From Harmonia axyridis (taxonomy: Eukaryota; Arthropoda; Insecta; Coleoptera; Coccinellidae), in NCBI RefSeq assembly GCF_914767665.1, contig NC_059505.1:31989506-32053505 (forward strand): DNA of 64,000 nucleotides, read 5' to 3'. This document shows, in pieces, positions 20,878-30,870 of the stretch. Made by a program: the position numbers and the translations under genes. Under the pieces are notes generated by a model. The model worked only from the letters and a program-made list of their open reading frames with translations. It made no database searches and was not told the DNA's origin. The number at the start of each line of letters is the position of its first letter. Position 1 is the first letter of the stretch.

Positions 20878-21610
20878 TACTTCCCGAGCAACAACAGGAC
20901 ATAATATTCGCCAATAAAACACTCCACATGCCATTTTAATGAAGAACCCTCAATTCATATAAAATTACCAGTGTAGTACGCGAATAAAACTACCAAAACC
21001 TTAGGCTCTCTGGCCATACATGAAACCTGCAACTGTTATACAGAATAGTTTTAATACTCGGAGGCTGGTTGAAGTCAAGATCAAATCAATTTCATATACT
21101 GAAATTTCGATGCCTAAAATCTAGAGAATGTTTTAAGAAGCGCTCTTCCTGCATTAGCCCTCTTCTAACTAAAATTCGACGCTATTATATATCATATCTC
21201 ACCTTTAGTGGTTCACGTACTGAAGTTGACAACTTTTGCCAAAGTTACCAAGCTCGTAAAACTGCGTTTACAAACTTACCTCTCCGCCACTGTATAAAAA
21301 ACTACTTCAGGGTATCAGATGGCGGGATGTGATGAGATTTTCATCAGGAAATATTTCTGTTTCGGATATTCAGATATCGCGACTGCGTAGAAGTTTTAAT
21401 TACGTCTTAACGTTAACTTTTTTTTTACATTTTTTTTGTTTATTCAATTGAGCGGAGTCGGCTTCAACTTTAATTAGTTTGAGTGGGTGCTAACTTGGGA
21501 GGAATTGTTCAATGTATATATTTTGTCTGAGAAAATTCTGCCAGGTGAATATCGCACTGTTGTGTCTGAACTTTGGCAAAAAGCAATTTTAATGAGATTT
21601 TTCAGTGTGA
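20878..21610 (+). repeat. Unknown ~0.75-kb repeat, copy 1
   Basis: This stretch matches the reverse complement of 35988-37030 in colinear blocks: the cactccacatgcc block near 20920, CTCTCCGCCACTGTATAAAA near 21281, ATGAGATTTTCATCAGGAAA near 21332 and the gagtgggtgcta/ccaggtgaatat blocks near 21480-21555. It has no coding motif. Identity is moderate, so the copies are old. Nature unknown; a large non-autonomous element or an old segmental duplication are both possible. Confidence 0.65.
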
Positions 21611-21794
21611 ATAATGAGGGATGTTTCTTGCAATGAAATTGATTATGTATTCTTCACAGGCACTGACTGAGAGTTCATTGTAGTTTAGAGAGATGTACAA
21701 TTATTCATTAAATTGTTAAACTTCTACAATGGGATTCAGATTTACACATCGAGCATTTCGTGAGTAGTGATGTTGAAAGTGACGAGAGTAAGTA

Positions 21795-22290
21795 GTCTTC
21801 TTCTAGGTGTCATATCCTCTCAGAAGGTTGGCTACCTTCATCTTCGACACTGCATCCCTAAACAACTCAACAGAACTGTACTTGAACCATTGTCTCAAGT
21901 TGTTTAACCAGGAGATCCTTCTTCTTCCGATGTTCCTTCTTCCTTGTATCACTATTTGCAATATCAGGTATATTTCTCCCCTCTCAGCACATGACCCAGA
22001 TACTAGAACTTTCCAATCTTTACCTTGTTCAGCATTTCACTGTCTTTACCCATTCTTTTGAGCACTTCTGTATTTGTTTCTTTGTCTATCCACCTTATCT
22101 TCAGAATTATCCTGTACGTCCACATTTCGAACGCGATTACTAATAACCTACTTTATTGTCCAATCTTTCATTCCATAGAGGAGCACAGGAAATACGTAAC
22201 ATTTTAACAACCTGATCTTGAGCTGTGAACTGAGATGTTTTCCACAAAATACCTTTCTCATTTTATTGAATACATTTAAAGTAAGTCGTC
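21795..22290 (-). pseudogene. LINE fragment, RT C-terminal region
   Basis: Broken minus-strand frames read RLLKCYVFPVLLYGMKDWT (about 22205-22150), then LGHVLRGEKY-like words and GRRNIGRRRISWLNNLRQWF (about 21940-21880) and ending KMKVANLLRG. This is the region after the RT core in a common insect LINE type (RTE-like, from memory). Catalytic motifs are absent because the copy is 5'-truncated. It is unlike the LINEs at 9700, 24033 and 29380. Confidence 0.75.
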
Positions 22291-23739
22291 TACATCGTCT
22301 ATTTTGATGAAAACAAAATTTCCTCTCATCTTGAAAACATTAGCAATCAAAAATAAATTTTTCATCACATTGCATATACCTTGTCTCATGTCGAGAATCA
22401 AAATATCAATCACCAGACCTAGGCCTGGCGCAAAGATGATTTTTTTCTTCTCGTCGTACCAAGCTTTAAAAGATGCATATCAAAATTTTGGCACATAGAT
22501 TTGACTCCATTTGTGGTTGTTTAAAAATAGATAAAACTAGTTTCTTCTTTTGGTGAAATACCCCTTTTTGACGAGAAAAAAATACTGTGCATCTAATTCC
22601 CCCTATTATCCAGCAAAAACTTGACATCATTCAAGTATTCGTTGAACCAATCTGAATGGTCAACCCTTCAGATTGCACGGATGACGAAATATCCCTTCAT
22701 TCTGGTTATACAATTGCTTGAAGGGCTTCTAATCAAAAGTCCGATGAACTGTTCACGTATCCAGATTATAAGGTTAGCATTCAGAAAATTGCTTGTTCGA
22801 ATTTCCGGTCTGTTAGTCATTTCGACATTATAAACGCTGCTCTCGTATTTGCTTTTTGTCTTAATGGGTTTCACTCAGTCAACTGCAGACATTTCAGATG
22901 AGAATTCCAATTATTGAATCTTTGGAACAGTGGGCGTCCATTGTATATTGTTTCATCTTTGACCACGTGGAATGGCAATTGTGCAGAATTTAGGGATAGG
23001 GGTATTGGAATTAATCTGCTCTCGATACAATTCGATGAATCAATGGAACAGATGGGCAGGATAATGCGCAAACAATGTGTCTCTAGGAGAGTCATGTAAA
23101 AAATTAACAACGAGGAGTAACAATAGCAGAACAGTTCTACGAATTTGAAATGTAGCGTTATTTTCATTTGTAGTTATGAAGCGTTATTCCAGAACATGAC
23201 TCTAACTAATCATTTACTCCTCTTACTTACTTCTCAATTGCAGTTCAGATTATTGAGCTTCTGCCATTTCTGATCATTTCTATTTAATGATACATTTTGA
23301 ATTTCTCGTCAATTTTCAATGATAAAAATGTATAACAAAAACCAGGAGAATGATCACTATTACATTGGGTTGACTCAGTTGACTGGATAAGCTTAAAAAT
23401 GATTTCGATGGTACGTACCCTATATCGGTAAAATATTGCATTGTCGTTCAACAGTTTTCTCGAACCTTTATATGATTTCAATCTCCAAAAGTGTTCGTTC
23501 TTTACTATATTTTTGGTGTGCCTTCAAGATGAAAAATTGGTAGAAAATTTATTAACATATTAGTTACACAATTCATAATGCCAGAACCACTTTTGTGATC
23601 TTCGATTCGTTAGAATTGTCTCCATCCTTAATAGAATAACTATCAAAACATTGAAAAAATCCACGAAAGGAATGAAAATCAAGAATTAAGGAACTATAGA
23701 AGAAGTTAAAAAGTTCTGACAAAAATATATACTTTGCCT
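22291..23739. other. AT-rich DNA before the full-length LINE
   Basis: Several 60-98 codon frames overlap on opposite strands with no motif. No repeat structure seen. Confidence 0.35.
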
Positions 23740-24032
23740 GTGTCGAGTTAACGTCACGCTCTGCGCTCTCCGAAAATTTAATGTTTCTGCAATTATATAA
23801 AGTTTTTCAAATTTCGGAATAAAATAGTCCATTTATCAACATTGGGGATAATATAAATTGTTTTTCAAAAGTGTAAATTTCCAAAAATTGAACGAGAAAA
23901 GACATAAGAAAATTCACTTCATAGCAGTTTCGTTGGAGGTACCATACGGTCGGCCAACAAAAAAGGTGTATGTAAACACAACGATCAGGCAGCACTTAAA
24001 GGAGGAAATACATGCTCCGGTAATTCTAGAAT

Positions 24033-24884
24033 ATGACCGAAGAGAATTCTCATATCACAACAAAACAACTGTACGATGAGGTGGTTAATTCAAAAAAAGA
24101 AATAAAGAATTCGATTGCAGCAAGCGAATCACGAATACTATTGGAACTCCAGGCGCTAAAAAGAAGAGTTGAACAACTAGAAACCGAAAATAAATTTTTG
24201 AAAAGTGAAATAGAAAATGTACACCGCACAAATAAGAAAAATAACCTTATTTTGTTCGGTTTAAATAAAACAGCTGAGGAAATTACACCAGAATTCCTCT
24301 GTGAAGAAATAAAGCGCCTGATGCAAATACAAATCAAAGCCAACGACATCAGCGACTGCTATAAATTAGGGAAGAAAGAAAAGGCCCCCATTAAGGTGGA
24401 ATTGGTATCCTGTTTGAAGAAGAAGGAAATATTATCGAATGCGAGAACATTGAAAGGATCATACTTAAGCATATCGCACGATTTGACGGAGAAGCAGCGA
24501 GAAGAATACAAAATATTGAAAACTAATTTATTGAAATCTAAGGCGAACGGTTCTCGAAATTCATTCATACGGGGGAACCGCCTTATAGTCGGAAATACAT
24601 CGTACACAGTAGAGGACTTAGAAAATATCCAACCAGAAATCAAAGCAGATAGTGCACCACCAACACCAGTAGGACACGAACAAGAAAACACTGTATTCGA
24701 AAGTGAAGAGGATGAAAGTTCAAAGGAGGTGATTTGGAAAGATACAAAAACTTTGGGAGAAGCAAGTACGTCACAAACAGGACTAGAGAAGAAACAAAAC
24801 CAATCTGGAAAAGTTACTCCAAAATCTATTGTCGGAACTAGAATGTTCACTAGGTTGAGACCAAGAAATGGATCGGCCCAATAG
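24033..24884 (+). CDS. LINE ORF1 protein (coiled coil plus RRM-like domain)
   Basis: It encodes 283 residues. A coiled coil (about residues 20-70: SESRILLELQALKRRVEQL and on through ENKFLKSEI) would trimerise the protein. Next comes a LILFGLNK beta strand and an RRM-like nucleic-acid-binding segment (about 70-140), then a basic LTEKQREEYKILKTNL helix like the C-terminal domain of L1-type ORF1p. The C-terminal 80 residues are acidic and Ser/Thr-rich. No CCHC zinc knuckle is present. It likely coats element RNA as a chaperone. The start is the first ATG of the frame. The ORF2 ATG follows 150 bases after its stop, so ORF2 needs reinitiation or another unusual mechanism. Confidence 0.85.
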   Translation: MTEENSHITTKQLYDEVVNSKKEIKNSIAASESRILLELQALKRRVEQLETENKFLKSEIENVHRTNKKNNLILFGLNKTAEEITPEFLCEEIKRLMQIQIKANDISDCYKLGKKEKAPIKVELVSCLKKKEILSNARTLKGSYLSISHDLTEKQREEYKILKTNLLKSKANGSRNSFIRGNRLIVGNTSYTVEDLENIQPEIKADSAPPTPVGHEQENTVFESEEDESSKEVIWKDTKTLGEASTSQTGLEKKQNQSGKVTPKSIVGTRMFTRLRPRNGSAQ

Positions 24885-25034
24885 TACAGGATGCCAAAAA
24901 AAGGTATTCATTTCAATAAGTGTAACTCCTCTAAAAATAAAATAACTTCAATGAATAAATTCCAAGACTTAAATAACTAAAAATAATACCAAATATCCTT
25001 AAATTTGTTTGTAATTTTGCCTTCTTTATTCAAA

Positions 25035-27950
25035 ATGAATCGCTATATAAGGGATTATGAATGCAAAGCATATGATACTGTAATAATAGATATTAATGAC
25101 TTAAAAAACTATAAATTAAAATTGAACAATAATTTCAACATACTGCATCTAAATATACGTAGCTTGAATTTAAATTTTCCTGAGTTGATCATATTTCTGG
25201 AGTATTTATCTTTGGATTATGGAATCATTGCACTCACTGAAACATTTCAAATCGAAAATTGTAATCTATTTCAGTTAAATGGATTCAATTGTATTTATAA
25301 TGAAGGTTGTTACAATAGGAACGACGGAGTGGTAGTCTACGTTAAAGAAAACCTTAAATTCGTTTATAAAATTGTTGAAATCGGGGAAACAAAAGCTATA
25401 GATATTTCAATAAAGGGAGCATTCAATGAAGATATGAAGGTAACAGCTATATATAAATCTCCACATCAGTGTACCAAACTGTTCAATCAAAGCTTATACA
25501 AATATCTGGAAACAAAATCATGTCAAAGGCACGTAATAGTAGGTGACATTAATATTAATATTTTAACCAATGAAGATTTTGCTGAGGAATACAAAAATGT
25601 TATGAACAGCTTTGGATTTGTATCCTTCATAAACAAATGCACTAGACCAGCAAGCGGCTCTTGTCTCGATCATTTTTATGCTAAGGGCTGGAATACGAAG
25701 AGTACTCCAGACTGCGTGATTGGCTATATTCTAGACTATTTAATAACTGACCACAACCCGACTATGCTATCCTGCGGTAAAGCTGTACAACCCAAACAAT
25801 TAGACACTAGGAACAAAGAAAAGATTTACATAAATTATGGTCAACTTAAACAAGACTTACTCAATGAAACCTGGCAAGGAATGTATATGAAGACAGGCGT
25901 GGATTCAGTTACTGAAACATTTATTAACATTCTTACAAATTATATAAAAAAAAATACCATTTATGTGAAAATCAAAAACAAAAATTTCCAACGTAAATCC
26001 TGGATAACACCATCCTTACTAAAATTAATTAATGAAAAAAATTGTATGTACAAGGAACTCAAGAAAAATCCAGAAAATCTCGACCTGAAAAAAAAATATT
26101 GTGAGTTAAAGAATCGAATACATAAACAGAGTGATACTGCTAAACAAAACTACTTTCAGAAATATATTTCAAGGAATGAATCTGAACCGAAGGCTTTATG
26201 GGATTATGCCAATAGAGTATGCAATGATATCAAACCTGCAACAAGGATTGATATGGTAGAAACAACGGAGGGTACTTTGGAAAATCGAAAAGACATTGCT
26301 GAAACGTTTAATGAACACTATAGCACTGTAGGAGAACGATATGCCAAAAATATTCCAAATATTGAAAATTATGAAGAAACGGATAAATTTCAAAATGAAA
26401 CTTTCTTTATTGCACCTACAGATCCGAAGGAAGTCGAAAATATCATTGAAAGTTTAAAAAATGGAAAGTCACCAGGAATAGACGGCATTCGTTCAGAGAC
26501 ACTGAAACATATAAAGAAAGAAATCTCCGAACCCCTTTCCAATATTGTCAATTGTTGTTTTGAGGATGGTATTTTTCCGGACATATTGAAGATAGGCATC
26601 ATAAAACCTCTTTATAAAGGTGGAAACAAGACCGAAATATGCAACTATAGGCCGATTTCATTGATTTCAAATGTGTCAAAAATAATAGAAAAAATATTGA
26701 AAAAAAGGATGTTGAATTTTCTGGAGCACAGAGGCATATTAGAGGAGGGCCAATATGGATTTAGACAAGGTAGATCCACGGAGGATGCTATAGGAGATTT
26801 AATTGGAAAAATATACGAATGCTTGGATGAAAAAATTCCAAGCTTGTGCATATTCGTGGATCTCGCCAAAGCCTTTGACACTGTCTGCCATAAGAGGCTT
26901 CTAAATAAACTGTGGAACTCTGGTTTCCGCGGCAAAAGCCTTGATCTACTGAAGAGTTACCTAACGAATCGCCAACAGATTGTAGATATAGGTGGAGATA
27001 GGAGCTCTTCAAGGATAGTAACTTACGGCGTTCCTCAGGGAACGGTCATGGGTCCGCTTCTGTTTTTAGTGTACATTAATAGTTTGTCCAGATGTACAAG
27101 TAAGGGCAGTATAGTTAGCTTTGCAGATGACACCGCCATACACTACAGAGCTGATACATGGGAAGATCTGAAACATAAAGCAGAGACGGATTTTAGACAT
27201 ATACAGAATTGGTTCCAAGCGAACAAACTTACCTTGAACCTTGACAAGACTAAATACCTGCCCTTTTCTTCATATTCTTTTGGTCCAATAGGGTATCTTG
27301 AAATAAGTCCAGAAATGAAAATTCCAGAGACAAAATTCATTAAGTATCTCGGGATAATAATTGATGTGAATTTGAAATGGGATCAACATATCGGTCATGT
27401 AGTTAAAAAACTTAGAGGTCTTTTGAATAAAATAAGAATAATGAAAAAATATTTGAAAAGCCCTAAACATTTGATGATAATATTCAATGCCCTGGTTCAG
27501 TCTCAAATTAATTATGGCATCTTGGGATGGGGTGGAGTTTATGACGTTCATCTCAAGAACCTTAATGTTGTGCAAAAATGGATGTTGAGAATAATTCAGG
27601 GCAAGAAAATTACACATCCGAGTGAACCACTATATCAGACATCAAAAATTCTAGACACGAGGCAGCTCTACATACTCAAAATAATTATTAATATTTATGA
27701 AGGAAAAATAATATTGGAAAGAAAAAACCATCCATATACTACAAGGAATAAAGATAATACTTACCAGACATCAAGATCAAAAAAAAAAATAGGACAAAGG
27801 TACTTTCATTATCTTGCACCGCGCATATATGAGAAGATTCCAGAAGATCTAACAAAAATTAGAAATTACAAGCAGTTCAAGAAGAAAATAAAATTTTGGA
27901 TTATACAAAGAGGCCGCAAATATGCGGAAACATTGATAAATCAAAAGTAA
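25035..27950 (+). CDS. LINE ORF2 protein (APE endonuclease plus reverse transcriptase)
   Basis: The ATG at 25035 gives 971 residues. The APE-type endonuclease is N-terminal: LHLNIRSL (about 37-44), ALTETF (66-71, catalytic Glu), VGDINI (about 169-174) and LITDHNP before residue 250. The RT follows: NYRPISLISNVSKIIEK, EEGQYGFRQGRST, FVDLAKAFDT (Asp609), GVPQGTVMGPLLFL (from 665) and FADD (696-699, catalytic Asp pair). After it comes the thumb and a Lys-rich C-terminus with no CCHC motif or RNase H. It nicks target DNA and primes reverse transcription there. All catalytic residues I can judge are present, and no stop or frameshift is visible. The frame is open upstream to 25005 but without an ATG. 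Confidence 0.92.
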   Translation: MNRYIRDYECKAYDTVIIDINDLKNYKLKLNNNFNILHLNIRSLNLNFPELIIFLEYLSLDYGIIALTETFQIENCNLFQLNGFNCIYNEGCYNRNDGVVVYVKENLKFVYKIVEIGETKAIDISIKGAFNEDMKVTAIYKSPHQCTKLFNQSLYKYLETKSCQRHVIVGDININILTNEDFAEEYKNVMNSFGFVSFINKCTRPASGSCLDHFYAKGWNTKSTPDCVIGYILDYLITDHNPTMLSCGKAVQPKQLDTRNKEKIYINYGQLKQDLLNETWQGMYMKTGVDSVTETFINILTNYIKKNTIYVKIKNKNFQRKSWITPSLLKLINEKNCMYKELKKNPENLDLKKKYCELKNRIHKQSDTAKQNYFQKYISRNESEPKALWDYANRVCNDIKPATRIDMVETTEGTLENRKDIAETFNEHYSTVGERYAKNIPNIENYEETDKFQNETFFIAPTDPKEVENIIESLKNGKSPGIDGIRSETLKHIKKEISEPLSNIVNCCFEDGIFPDILKIGIIKPLYKGGNKTEICNYRPISLISNVSKIIEKILKKRMLNFLEHRGILEEGQYGFRQGRSTEDAIGDLIGKIYECLDEKIPSLCIFVDLAKAFDTVCHKRLLNKLWNSGFRGKSLDLLKSYLTNRQQIVDIGGDRSSSRIVTYGVPQGTVMGPLLFLVYINSLSRCTSKGSIVSFADDTAIHYRADTWEDLKHKAETDFRHIQNWFQANKLTLNLDKTKYLPFSSYSFGPIGYLEISPEMKIPETKFIKYLGIIIDVNLKWDQHIGHVVKKLRGLLNKIRIMKKYLKSPKHLMIIFNALVQSQINYGILGWGGVYDVHLKNLNVVQKWMLRIIQGKKITHPSEPLYQTSKILDTRQLYILKIIINIYEGKIILERKNHPYTTRNKDNTYQTSRSKKKIGQRYFHYLAPRIYEKIPEDLTKIRNYKQFKKKIKFWIIQRGRKYAETLINQK

Positions 27951-28054
27951 AAAATAGATCTGTAATAGTATAACCTATCCCGATTTATGAACTAACCTGA
28001 GTTGACATTTCACCCACTATATGATTTGTGAATTGATTTCAGTTGAAGATAATA

Positions 28055-28150
28055 TAACGGATTTGAAATATATTACCCGATTTGACAATAATATTACCCG
28101 ATTAGACATATATAACCCGATTAGACATATATTACCCGATAAGACATATT
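28055..28150 (+). repeat. Five ~20-bp tandem repeats in the LINE 3' UTR
   Basis: Units of 19-20 bases with the core TTACCCGATTAGACATATA (variants TAACGGATTTGAAATATA, TTACCCGATAAGACATATT) occur five times in a row about 100 bases after ORF2. Similar short repeats in LINE 3' UTRs can be RT recognition or spacer elements, but here the role is unknown. Confidence 0.85.
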
Positions 28151-28326
28151 TTGATGTGTATTTGTCTTGTGTTGTTCCATATCAGGGTTGATTAGAAAAT
28201 AAGTTTAGTTGTGTACAACCACAGGTTAAAAATAAGAGAAAATGTTAATTTATAGTTACGCACAGGTAGTTAATTTTAGAATTAAAAACCTCTGTAACTC
28301 ACCATGTTTATTTATGTTGAATAAAC

Positions 28327-28352
28327 ATTATTATTATATTATTATTATTATT
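28327..28352 (+). repeat. (TTA)n tail of the LINE
   Basis: An imperfect TTA/ATT microsatellite follows aataaac and closes the element. The same kind of tail ends the LINE relic at 9700-12398. Confidence 0.75.
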
Positions 28353-28366
28353 AATTCCTGAAACAA

Positions 28367-29379
28367 CAACTCTATCAACAACATGGCTGACTCGGCTCCG
28401 GTCTGACAAGTGACAGTTGACGTCAGAATAGAGGGTTATGATGTTAGCAGCAGATCATAGAAAGTTGACTCAGAAGGGTTGTTTTGCTTTCGATATAAGA
28501 TAGAAATAATAATTTGAAATTCACGATTTCGGCAATCAAAAATCGCAGGCATGAAATTTCAATAGAAGTCCATTGAAACAAAATTTTTGATGATTATATG
28601 CTCGAAGTATCTCTCAAAATCTTTATTGCCACCGAAACCTTAAGCCAAATTTCGACAGGAGCTATTAGTGAGTTATAAAGATGAAAAGAGCGCAAAGAAC
28701 TGAAATTATCTAACCTGCATCGAATCATTTCATTTTAAGGAGATTCAATAAAATAGTTCATGGAGACTACGAAAAAGTTTATGGGGAATATCCGCAATTC
28801 TACAAGAATGATCTACACCTATCATAAATATAATTCCAAAGGAACGTATGTGGAAACAACACCGAATAAACAGAACAAAAAAATTGTTTTGCCGACCTTG
28901 GAATCAGTTCCTTGTGAATGTGTAGAAATCACGATAATGGTCTGTAACATAGAATTGAATTACCTCAATAAATTCGACGGTTTACATTATCATTTGAAGA
29001 AATGATAGTGTACATCATGAGAAAACATAGTCCATTATTTCCCAGAAGATATAATATAGTTGAGAGCGCATTTTTCCTAATATAATGGTACACAACTTGT
29101 TAATAGTGTCACGACTGATTGTACATTACGTCAAGAAAATACTACTCAAAGGAATTGTCTAAGTTATTTTTGTAACTCAGTTACTGAAAAGTTTCAGATT
29201 AAACAAACAAAATCTTATTAGTGGACATATCAATATTTTCAAACTTTTTAGATAATTTTGATGAAGATAATTCTGATGATTCGGACTCCACATTGCTGTT
29301 AGTTCTATTTTCTTCGATGGAACCTTACATTACTCTCCTAAGAAGGCGCTAACATAGTATAGAAAAAGAAACGTCTGGA
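28367..29379. other. Intergenic DNA, nothing recognised
   Basis: The frame 28760-29005 (81 codons) has no motif. No repeat structure seen. Confidence 0.35.
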
Positions 29380-30870
29380 TAGGGTAGATATCTAATGACA
29401 GGAAGAGAGTTATTGCTACTTCCCTACAGTCAGGTTTAAAGAATGGTTTCAGTACTACATCATCTTCTCTGCTGAATATAACTGACGATATTTTACGATC
29501 TTTAGACAAGGGTGATGCTACCATTCTTGAATAATTATATTTCGCGTTCGATAACTTGAATCATAATCTACTTTTTGCAAAAGTTGAGCTGTTTCGGTTT
29601 TGACGGAAAGCGCCTGAGGTTTTTTGAGTCCTGTATTTTTGGAAGATATCAGTTTGTTAGAATTCTTGGCACCTTTTCAGATTTTTGTCCAATAACCTCA
29701 GGAGTTCCGCAGGGGAAAATTCTCGGTCCACTACAATTTTTGATTTATTTTGTGGATATGTATGAAGAAGTAGAATTCGTTTCCACTTATTTTTAATGCT
29801 ATGACACCCAGGTTTACGGATTCATCAATCCAAGTAGCTTGACTTTTTAACCAACTACTTGACTCGAAAATCAAGCTCATGAAAAATTACATACTTGAGC
29901 TTGACTTGACTTGATTTTAGATATTTATTGCTTGACTTGATATCGAGCTACTTGATATTACTTGAGCTTGATATGCACGCGTCGCACGGCATATATTTCT
30001 GCAATCTCGTGCGCGCTTAAGGGGATTCTTCGAGCGCCGAGAGACTGAAGCATTTGCCAGTGTGACTTTAATAGTTGTTTTCTCGAATTTCTATGAAATC
30101 TATTGAAAGATTTTGGTAGTTTCAAACATATCATTCCAAACTCAACCACAAGGACTTTTATCAACGTCAGCATCTTCAGCTTTTGTTGAAAAACAATTTT
30201 CCAAAGCTACTCTTACAGAGTACAAAAACCCACAATAGGTTAGGCGACAAATCTATAAGATGCCTCATGTGTCTTAAATCCTGGATGGAAAATTATGAAA
30301 TCAAACAATGACTGGAAAACTTTTTTCTTATTATTTTCATTTTTTCATGATTTATAGTGACTTGATTCATTTTTCTTTTCCAAGAAGTTGATATTTTTTG
30401 TTGTTTTATGCAATGAGTTCAAATAAATAAAAGTGCTTATTTGATTCAAGTACTTCATGAATGAATACTTGACTTGACTTGAGATTGAAAAACTACTACT
30501 TGACTTGAACTTGACTTGAAATCAAGCCAAGCTCAAGCCAAGTATCTTGAAAATCAAGCCAAGCCGTGAATGCCTACCCACATTCGGCTCTCGTTTCATC
30601 CTTCTCTTGTTTTTCGTTGCTGTTAATGCTGTTCATTAGTTAAACGAAGATTTGTCAGCAAAAATGGGCTATCTCAGTCAAATAACTTGAAAATAAATTT
30701 GAAAAAATGTTTCCACATACCTTTTTTTCCAGAACGCTTTTTGGTAGGATTGAAATAAATATGGATGGTGTGAAAATTCCATCCTCTACTTGTTACAACA
30801 ATCTTGGGATCATTTATGATTGTCAGCTGAGTTTAAGGGAACACGACACATAATTGTTTGAAAATTCCTT
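29380..30870 (+). pseudogene. LINE reverse transcriptase relic, split by a hAT insertion
   Basis: Plus-strand frames with shifts read SLQSGLKNGFSTTSSSLLNI (29420-29480), DDILRSLDKGDATILE, then GVPQGKILGPLQFLIYF (29702-29752) and, shifted, YDTQVYGF (29800-29822), the second half of the YADD block with its first Asp lost. The hAT remnant at 29815-30576 interrupts it. After that the RT resumes with LKINLKKC (30690-30713) and NMDGVKIPSS...NNLGIIYDCQLSLREH (30758-30845). The motif order is right across the gap, so the two parts were once contiguous. Several frameshifts show it is long dead. Confidence 0.8.
29815..30576 (+). mobile_element. hAT transposon remnant, copy 1
   Basis: Both ends are packed with CTTGACTTGA-like words (direct and reverse), typical subterminal transposase sites. 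The right end reads, reversed, TAGGCATTCACGGCTTGG. The interior keeps only the C-terminal dimerisation region of a hAT transposase: frames give SSAFVEKQFSKATLTEYKN (about 30170-30230), the SSA.vER.FS signature with changes. A 5'-truncated coding region with intact ends marks a non-autonomous derivative. The exact left end is uncertain by about 15 bases and no 8-bp duplication is legible. Confidence 0.75.

Larger units (their letters stand above)
23740..28366 (+). mobile_element. Apparently complete non-LTR retrotransposon
   Basis: Two uninterrupted ORFs (24033-24884 and 25035-27950) are followed by a 3' UTR and a (TTA)n-type tail at 28327-28352. The 5' limit is uncertain: I place the 5' UTR from about 23740, where the base composition changes, but found no target-site duplication. 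There is no RNase H domain. The APE endonuclease plus RT, an ORF1 with coiled coil, and a microsatellite-like tail fit the CR1/jockey supergroup; the clade is not resolved. With no stop or frameshift in either ORF it is a plausible active copy. Confidence 0.85.

Noticed and set aside
24050..24850. Long minus-strand frames (99 and 163 codons) opposite LINE ORF1
   Set aside because: They are antisense shadows of a clear plus-strand ORF, with no motif of their own.
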